Shown: positions 1-5,169 of the stretch, piece after piece
Position numbering within the stretch: the stretch's first letter is position 1
How the letters are laid out: each line of letters starts with the position of its first letter
Source of the DNA: Chitinophagaceae bacterium
GTDB lineage: Bacteria > Bacteroidota > Bacteroidia > Chitinophagales > Chitinophagaceae
Assembly: GCA_947447815.1 (NCBI GenBank)
Contig: CANFLJ010000165.1
Coordinates: 1 to 5,169 of the forward strand
DNA length: 5,169 bases
Direction: 5' to 3'
Notes under the pieces: generated by a model
The model's database searches: none
Told to the model about the DNA's origin: nothing
The model's input: the letters and a program-made list of their open reading frames with translations, nothing else
Program-made: the position numbers and the translations under genes

Positions 1-755
1 AGCAAACGACTTAGACCATAAATAGCACTGGTTTCCATTTCAAAGTTGCTGATCCAGTGATTACCCAATCTGAAACTGGTAAGATTATCCACCAAGGTAG
101 GATGACTTAACCCTAGTCTCAATACACGACCCTGAGGACCATAAAAGCCTGGACAAGTAACCGTAATTCCATGATGGAAACCTTCTACAAAATGTTTTAG
201 AACCGATGCACTTGCAGAGGATATATATGGTTGAACATTGCCATTCAATTGTGTATGCGTAACAAAGTGTTGCAACAATTGTAACTCTTCTTCGTTATTG
301 GTTAATCGATAATAATGCATCAGATTATCAAGACCTAAACCATGAGTACCCGCTACCAGACTATCTACCGGAATATCTCCTTGCAAAGAACCCGAAGTAC
401 CCAAACGGATAATGGTTAATGGAGTATGTTCCTCTTTGATGGTTCTGGTACTGAAGTCGATGTTCTTTAACGCATCCAGTTCATTCAGAACAATATCTAT
501 ATTGTCAGGACCAATTCCTGTAGAAATCACCGTCAAACGTTTCTTGCCAATGTACCCTGTACAAGAAACAAATTCGCGATGCTGTTTTTCAACTTCAATT
601 TTATCAAAATATTTACTGATAACTTTCACTCTATCCGGATCTCCAACAGTTATGATTGTATCCGCAAGTTCATCAGGACATAAATCTACGTGGTAAATCG
701 CTCCACGACTATTAATGATTAATTCAGATTCTGCAATTCTATTCATATCAAGCAT
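1..755 (-). CDS. udp: Uridine phosphorylase (nucleoside phosphorylase family), C-terminus cut off by the window edge
   Basis: This cytosolic enzyme cleaves uridine with phosphate to uracil and ribose-1-phosphate in pyrimidine salvage. I translated 251 codons; the last few dozen residues lie beyond the left edge. Seen in the sequence: GDPDRV at residues 38-43, HREF at 59-62, STGIG at 78-82, RLGTSGS at 117-123, FYGPQGR at 204-210 and FEMETSA at 238-244. Aligned by eye to E. coli Udp, the phosphate ligands (G26, R30, R48, R91, T94) match G38, R42, R60, R117 and T120. The uracil-binding F162, Q166 and R168 match F204, Q208 and R210. The ribose-binding M197 and E198 match M240 and E241, and H8 probably matches H22. 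All the key residues I can place are kept, so it should be active. It carries about 14 extra residues around 97-112 compared with E. coli. The start is ATG at 755; a second in-frame ATG at 746 is equally possible, and no clear Shine-Dalgarno favours either. The frame stays open upstream to a stop at 879-881 but has no other ATG. Preference for uridine over other nucleosides is inferred from the QxR motif. Confidence 0.93.
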   Translation of the reverse strand, partial: MLDMNRIAESELIINSRGAIYHVDLCPDELADTIITVGDPDRVKVISKYFDKIEVEKQHREFVSCTGYIGKKRLTVISTGIGPDNIDIVLNELDALKNIDFSTRTIKEEHTPLTIIRLGTSGSLQGDIPVDSLVAGTHGLGLDNLMHYYRLTNNEEELQLLQHFVTHTQLNGNVQPYISSASASVLKHFVEGFHHGITVTCPGFYGPQGRVLRLGLSHPTLVDNLTSFRLGNHWISNFEMETSAIYGLSRL

Positions 756-784
756 TTTAGCAGGTAAATATAGTGGGATATTTT

Positions 785-840
785 TAATACATCGTGAATC
801 GTGAACAATGCATCGTGAGTCGTGAGAGGTACTGAATACA
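785..840 (+). repeat. Left array of 7-bp repeat units (TCGTGAR with YAATRCA spacer units)
   Basis: Read on the plus strand, the segment divides without gaps into heptamers. TAATACA is at 785-791, TCGTGAA at 792-798 and again at 799-805, CAATGCA at 806-812, and TCGTGAG at 813-819 and again at 820-826. A degenerate unit follows at 827-833, then GAATACA at 834-840. The first six units form two 21-bp copies (785-805 and 806-826) that match at 17 of 21 positions. The array begins 29 bases upstream of the udp ATG. Its function is unknown; it could be an operator-like repeat, a dispersed intergenic repeat family or a simple-sequence expansion. Confidence 0.75.
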
Positions 841-906
841 ATTTCATTATCTATATTTAATGAAGATGGATTTATATTTTAAATTATGTATAGTTAATTT
901 TCTAAG

Positions 907-956
907 TGTATTTTGTATTACTGACGATGTATTCTCACGACTCACGTAACTCACGC
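907..956 (-). repeat. Right array of the same 7-bp repeat units in inverted orientation
   Basis: Read on the minus strand from 956 downward, the units are GCGTGAG (956-950), two extra bases, ACGTGAG (947-941), TCGTGAG (940-934), a 6-base AATACA (933-928), TCGTCAG (927-921), TAATACA (920-914) and AAATACA (913-907). The unit vocabulary is the same as in the left array, but this copy is less regular, with a 2-base insertion and one shortened unit. The 14 bases at 933-946 are a perfect reverse complement of 814-827, so the two arrays could pair across 105 bases. The array lies 20 bases beyond the tamB stop codon. Confidence 0.7.
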
Positions 957-965
957 GTTACATAA
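942..965 (-). other. Small possible stem-loop just after the tamB stop
   Basis: On the minus strand GTAAC (961-957) can pair with GTTAC (950-946) around a 6-base loop. Counting two G-U pairs, the stem extends to nine pairs (965-957 with 950-942). It begins 11 bases after the tamB stop codon and overlaps the right heptamer array. The T-rich run (TTTTT, 968-964) lies before and into the stem, not after it, so this is not a standard intrinsic terminator. It might protect the 3' end of the tamB transcript, or it may simply be a by-product of the repeats. Confidence 0.3.
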
Positions 966-976
966 AAACCTGTTCA

Positions 977-3900
977 TTACTTCCCAAAAGGCCATTTCTC
1001 AAAGTCTTTTTTATAACTGATACCAATACCCTGACGGTTTCTTTTTCCTAAGTTAGAGCCACTGATATCCAGACTGTTTTTACTAAATATAAGCGCCCTC
1101 AATTTCTTATCCTTTGATAAAACAACTTCAACATTCAAGTCGGGCAACCATTGAAAATTACCGGTTTGAGAAGACGTATTAGTCAGGTTAAAATCAAAGT
1201 CACTTCCAAAGGTTATCAATACTTTATCATTAAAGAAGTTGTAACCAATTTTAAAATTTATCCTGTTTCTATCCAGCACACTACTACCCGATGTAGCACT
1301 AATACCCTGCGAAAATAAACTGGAGCTACTATACACCGAGTTACCAATATCAAGGTGTAAACTCTTGTCTTTTGTGAACTTGTATAATAAACTGGAAAGC
1401 TGTTTATTTATCTGCTTCACCAGTATCTGAGAAATCGTATTTACCCCAAGCGATGTAAGGCTGGTACCTCCTACCCCACCCGCTTCGCCCAATGGTGCAA
1501 AGGAGTTAAATACAATCAGATAACTTACTTGTTTCAGCATTTCATTGTCATCCTTTTCCATACGGGATAACAACTCGGAGAAAGCTGCATCATTCTTTAT
1601 CTGCCCACCCTGTGGGAAATCTATTTTAAAACCAATATCGGGATGACTCAACTTGTTTCTAAGGTTCGCTATTACGTATACCGTCCCTCTGTACGTTCTT
1701 GCCTCATTACTAAAAGTTCCCTGCTGATTAGCAATCAAATCGCTGATACTAATATTGTCTGCTATATACTGTGCATCTATGTGAATATTAGCCCCCATAG
1801 GATCACCATTCCACTCAATAAAATTACCCGCATCTTTCTTCAACAGGAATGGTTTTCTGATAAAAGATTGAAAGCTAAAATCATAACTACCATTGTCTAT
1901 ATCATATCGTCCTCTTATCGAAAAAGGTTCCGTAGTACCCGCTCTTATTTTAAGTCTTCCATTACCTGTTGCTTTTATTACATCACCCGCCAGCTCATCC
2001 ATTATTACATCTATCCCAACGTTGTTGTTGGCCGTTAAATCAAGATCTACAATAAAGTTGAACGGACCTTTCTTTACTTGTTTTCCATTGGCAGTATCTT
2101 TCTCTTTGTACACAATAAAGTCAGCATTGCCACTCTCTCTGTTTACCGAGTTAGGTATTACAATATGCGATTCTCCTGCAGCAGTTGCCACCATACTAAT
2201 CTGACAATAATCTTCTGGACCTTTTAAGGTAAATAAGCCCTTACCTACTGCATTACCATAAAACATCTGATTATCTTTTATGGTCGTATTCAGCATTAAT
2301 AATTTATTGGTATTCACTTCAAAATCGTAGTACATATTCTTGAAGTTATTCTCGTATAGTTTACCCTTTGCTGTTGCCTCGTTGCCCAGTGTATCGTGCA
2401 GCGTAAGTTTACCGAAATCAATTCCTTCTTCATCAAACTTTATCTCGGTACTATCTATGGAATAGTACACCTTGGTATAGTTTACTCTTATACCACCTTT
2501 GGTTAGTTTTAGCTTACCCAGCATATCCGTTCTATTGCTGTTGGCTTTTATTTCCAGATCACCACTTACATACCCTTTCATTTCGGAGAATATGTCGGAC
2601 AAGTAGTTGTTCAGAAAATCTATTTTCGTGTTATTAAACTTCGTAATCGTATTCAATGGAGTACCTACACTATCCTTCACATTGTAAGAACCTTTTACTA
2701 CAAAATCATGATCTTTATTAGGCGACACTGCATCAAAATCTATCATGCCGGACTGATGATTATACTTAGCCATTACATTCACCTGACCCACAGAATCACT
2801 GTCTAGTTTAAAGTGTGATTCATGAATATTTGCGGTAGCATTAAAATCACCAAAGAAGTCATTCAACTCTATAGTACCATTGGTTTTCCCCGATAGTTTA
2901 GGATTCTTAAATAAAGGCTCTATTGCATCTCCAAGCTCTACATCCTGCAGTCTTATTACCAGGTTATTGGTAATACCATCATCCGCCTTGCAGGTCTCCA
3001 TTTCTATCTGTTGTTTACCTTGCAGAAACTTCACATTTTGTGCCGATACAAATTCTCTACGTACTTCTACTTCTCCTTCTTTTTCAAGTGTCCATTTCTT
3101 CTGGTTCAATACAAAGGACGAAGGTTTGAAATGTACTTTCACTCCATCCGACATATCATAGATATCCGCATTAATATCCGCCTCGTTTATAGCACCCTTT
3201 CCCGTAGCTTGTATAGACACAGCAGAGTGATCGTTTGCCGATTGAATATTCAATCTTACATCCGGAAAATTAAGGCTATCACTAATCTTCAGATTACCTA
3301 CATCCGAGTGTAAGGATAAGCTATCAAAGTTGCCATTACCCAATAGATGGGCATTGTTTATGTAGTAATGTTTATAACCAGCAAAAGGGACAAATGTATT
3401 GAACGATAAAGTATTCTTCACCGTATTCAATGCCCCATATAAATAGCCACTATCAAAGCCCGAAATATTGCTATTAAACAAACGTAGATAAGGCTCTACT
3501 TTTTTAGTATCCAGTTCAAACTTAAAGTCCTGATTGGCAGGCACTTTTGAAGGTGCCTGTATATAACTTGGATAGTAGTGATTTAGAAATGACTGGAAAC
3601 TATTCGGCAGATCCAGAATACTGAATTTACCATGCAACTGTGCACTAAAATCATTACCCATCAGCGTAAGATACTTGATGCTATCTTCTTTCAAAAAGGT
3701 AGTAAGGTTCAAGGAATCAAAGGATAGTTTGATATTATTACCATCAATGGCAGCATTGATAAACTTGGCATTCCCCAGGAAGTTATCGATATTGGTTCCG
3801 GCAAAATTAGCATCCAGTAGACCCGTTATTTTAATGTCGTTGTTGGTGAAATTTAGTTTCTTAAAATTAGAGTTTACCAGATCACCAAGGATATTAAACT

Positions 3901-5169
3901 TAGGTACTTTGCCGGTCATATCCACTTCCACCTGACTATTAAAATTAAAGTTAGGATCATCTACTTTTACCTCCCCGTTAAAGTACCTTTTCTGAAAGGT
4001 ACCGTTGGTGATTATTTTAGTATAATCATACCCGTTAAACTGGAACAATCCTATATTACCCTGAAAAGTAGTTTTCAGTTTATCAAACACAAAACTGCTA
4101 CCCGTAATGGTACCATCACAATCCACCAGACCAAGCAATTTGTTGTGCAATAGTTTGCCTAAATCAAAGTGTGTAGTTTGTATTGTACCCGCGTAAGTAG
4201 CATTAGCCTGAGATGGTATTTTGATGGCAAGCTTGGTAGCCACGGCACCTATTTGTGTACTCCAGACACCCTCTGTTTTAAAGTCGGTAAGGGTACCCAG
4301 GTAATTCCCTTTATACGTAAAGTCGCCCAAGGTATTCAGGTCAGGATCTACTACCGATTTTAATGGCGGTACAAAGATGCTTAAATCGGTGTAGTTACTT
4401 TTTACCGTACCTCCATTTAAGGTAATAATAGTTTTATCAATATCTGCCAGTCCCTTCATTCCAAAGGCACCACTTATATAGGTACTATTGCCAATTCTGG
4501 CACTCATATTATTAGTGGTAAAGTCTGCAACCGACCCTTTAAAGTCGCCACTCAGACTACAATCCTTTTTCCAGTCTTTCAGCTCCGAAGCAAAGTAGGC
4601 AATATCATCGGTATGTACCTGCGCATTATCAAACTTACCTATCATGGTCACCTTGGTAATGTACTCGTTAAAGTCGTCGTTGAAGTGTTTAAACTTCATA
4701 GCATAATAGCTACCAATATGACTTTTATTCGTTACCAGATCCAGGTTATTAAATTCCATGATCCTTGGCGTAAAACGAATATCCGATTTCAGTTTCTTCA
4801 CCACAAATCCACTCCTTTCCTTTGCCGACAGTTGCATTTTAGCCCTCAGGGTATCTTTCAAAACACTCACATTATCAAAGCTACTATTGATATGACGAAC
4901 AAAAATATGATCGCCATCAAACTCTTTAGTAGGTTTTGTATGACCCCAGTCAAGGGCAAATGTGCCGTCTTCAATCTTTAGTTTGTTGATGGTCAGATTC
5001 AGGTTGGCAGGATTCAACAACAGGCCGGTATCGGCAGAATAATCACCTACTTTAGGCTTTAGCGAATCAGGTCGCAATCCTTCATAATCGTAGATGGTAA
5101 ATACGGGCTGATGAATATTTATCTGATCTATCTGTAGCTTTTTAGTAACCAGGTTAAAGTCTTTCACTG
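977..5169 (-). CDS. tamB: TamB-like translocation/assembly module protein (DUF490 C-terminal domain), N-terminus cut off by the window edge
   Basis: TamB proteins are inner-membrane-anchored and span the periplasm as a long beta-sheet groove. In Proteobacteria they work with TamA or act as AsmA-like lipid carriers; the role in Bacteroidota is less clear. 1396 residues are visible. Residues 1 to about 900 are repeated beta-rich segments of AsmA/TamB type, with recurring G-x-(F/L)-pattern strands and few charged helices. The C-terminal part, about 900-1396, is the TamB (DUF490) domain. Landmarks are LNTT at 959-962 followed by YG at 970-971, GSYDFSFQ at 1093-1100, EWNGDP from 1118, a glycine-rich GGVGG near 1230-1234, an amphipathic VNTISQILVKQ segment after it, and a final strand-rich region from about 1299 (RNRINFKIGYN) to the KDFEKWPFGK end. 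The frame is open at the right edge. The first possible start there, a GTG at 5167-5165, is probably an internal valine, because the signal-anchor helix expected at a TamB N-terminus is absent. The true start is therefore probably upstream, outside the window. The TAA stop is at 979-977. There is no frameshift or internal stop over 4.2 kb. Confidence 0.93.
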   Translation of the reverse strand, partial: VKDFNLVTKKLQIDQINIHQPVFTIYDYEGLRPDSLKPKVGDYSADTGLLLNPANLNLTINKLKIEDGTFALDWGHTKPTKEFDGDHIFVRHINSSFDNVSVLKDTLRAKMQLSAKERSGFVVKKLKSDIRFTPRIMEFNNLDLVTNKSHIGSYYAMKFKHFNDDFNEYITKVTMIGKFDNAQVHTDDIAYFASELKDWKKDCSLSGDFKGSVADFTTNNMSARIGNSTYISGAFGMKGLADIDKTIITLNGGTVKSNYTDLSIFVPPLKSVVDPDLNTLGDFTYKGNYLGTLTDFKTEGVWSTQIGAVATKLAIKIPSQANATYAGTIQTTHFDLGKLLHNKLLGLVDCDGTITGSSFVFDKLKTTFQGNIGLFQFNGYDYTKIITNGTFQKRYFNGEVKVDDPNFNFNSQVEVDMTGKVPKFNILGDLVNSNFKKLNFTNNDIKITGLLDANFAGTNIDNFLGNAKFINAAIDGNNIKLSFDSLNLTTFLKEDSIKYLTLMGNDFSAQLHGKFSILDLPNSFQSFLNHYYPSYIQAPSKVPANQDFKFELDTKKVEPYLRLFNSNISGFDSGYLYGALNTVKNTLSFNTFVPFAGYKHYYINNAHLLGNGNFDSLSLHSDVGNLKISDSLNFPDVRLNIQSANDHSAVSIQATGKGAINEADINADIYDMSDGVKVHFKPSSFVLNQKKWTLEKEGEVEVRREFVSAQNVKFLQGKQQIEMETCKADDGITNNLVIRLQDVELGDAIEPLFKNPKLSGKTNGTIELNDFFGDFNATANIHESHFKLDSDSVGQVNVMAKYNHQSGMIDFDAVSPNKDHDFVVKGSYNVKDSVGTPLNTITKFNNTKIDFLNNYLSDIFSEMKGYVSGDLEIKANSNRTDMLGKLKLTKGGIRVNYTKVYYSIDSTEIKFDEEGIDFGKLTLHDTLGNEATAKGKLYENNFKNMYYDFEVNTNKLLMLNTTIKDNQMFYGNAVGKGLFTLKGPEDYCQISMVATAAGESHIVIPNSVNRESGNADFIVYKEKDTANGKQVKKGPFNFIVDLDLTANNNVGIDVIMDELAGDVIKATGNGRLKIRAGTTEPFSIRGRYDIDNGSYDFSFQSFIRKPFLLKKDAGNFIEWNGDPMGANIHIDAQYIADNISISDLIANQQGTFSNEARTYRGTVYVIANLRNKLSHPDIGFKIDFPQGGQIKNDAAFSELLSRMEKDDNEMLKQVSYLIVFNSFAPLGEAGGVGGTSLTSLGVNTISQILVKQINKQLSSLLYKFTKDKSLHLDIGNSVYSSSSLFSQGISATSGSSVLDRNRINFKIGYNFFNDKVLITFGSDFDFNLTNTSSQTGNFQWLPDLNVEVVLSKDKKLRALIFSKNSLDISGSNLGKRNRQGIGISYKKDFEKWPFGK

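Larger units (their letters stand above)
756..976. other. Intergenic region between tamB and udp
   Basis: This 221-bp gap separates the tamB stop from the udp start; both genes read on the minus strand. It must hold the tamB 3' end signals and, if udp has its own promoter, that promoter too. The central 66 bp (841-906) are very AT-rich and are flanked by two heptamer repeat arrays in inverted orientation, listed separately. I looked on the minus strand for the Bacteroidota-type promoter (TTTG near -33, TAnnTTTG near -7). The nearest -7 candidate is TATATTTA at 772-765, only about 9 bases before the ATG at 755 and without a correctly spaced TTG, so I do not call a promoter. I see no stem followed by a T-run that would make a convincing intrinsic terminator. 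Confidence 0.7.

Noticed and set aside
412..696. A 94-codon open frame on the plus strand opposite udp
   Set aside because: It lies wholly antisense to a clearly conserved coding sequence, and its product has no recognisable motif, so it is a chance frame.
765..772. TATATTTA on the minus strand as a Bacteroidota -7 promoter element for udp
   Set aside because: It is about 9 bases from the ATG, differs from TAnnTTTG in the last base, and no TTG lies at the right spacing; the nearest is about 33 bases upstream.
860..949. A 29-codon plus-strand open frame in the intergenic gap, starting with MKMDLYFK
   Set aside because: It runs from AT-rich sequence into the heptamer array and has no clear ribosome binding site. 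A frame of this length is expected by chance.
785..956. A CRISPR array or an insertion-sequence end
   Set aside because: The units are 7 bp with no unique spacers of constant length, no cas or transposase gene is present, and no target-site duplication is visible around the inverted arms.
1643..2204. Two overlapping plus-strand open frames of 131 and 103 codons opposite the tamB C-terminal domain
   Set aside because: Both are antisense to the most conserved part of tamB (EWNGDP and GSYDFSFQ regions). They overlap each other in different frames and look like no known protein.
2880..4981. Further plus-strand open frames of 64 to 122 codons opposite tamB
   Set aside because: They are shadows of the long minus-strand CDS, with low-complexity products and no motifs.
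5165..5167. GTG as the real start of tamB
   Set aside because: The protein from this point starts inside beta-rich repeat sequence and lacks the membrane anchor expected of the family. The frame is still open at the window edge, so the GTG is most likely an internal valine codon.

Overview
The window looks like chromosomal DNA of a Bacteroidota bacterium. The base composition is moderately AT-rich. The large gene is the Bacteroidota form of TamB, and the other gene is the Bacteroidota-like form of uridine phosphorylase. The exact family (a Chitinophagaceae or Sphingobacteriales type would fit) is an inference from general resemblance, not from a marker gene.

Layout: everything recognisable is read on the minus strand. 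From right to left there is (1) a very long CDS, about 81% of the window, encoding all but the N-terminus of a TamB-like envelope protein. Its 5' end lies beyond the right edge and its TAA stop is at 977-979. Next is (2) a 221-bp intergenic gap (756-976) with an AT-rich centre flanked by two short arrays of 7-bp repeat units in inverted orientation. Last is (3) the first 251 codons of a uridine phosphorylase (udp) gene starting at about 755 and running off the left edge.

The two proteins have no obvious functional link. TamB acts in the cell envelope, probably in moving lipids or outer-membrane proteins across the periplasm. Uridine phosphorylase is a cytosolic nucleoside-salvage enzyme. They lie in the same direction, but the gap and the repeats between them argue against tight co-translation.

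No mobile element, CRISPR array, RNA gene, toxin-antitoxin pair or defence system is visible, and both genes are ordinary core functions. The least explained part is the intergenic pair of inverted heptamer arrays. I did not find a new biological system.
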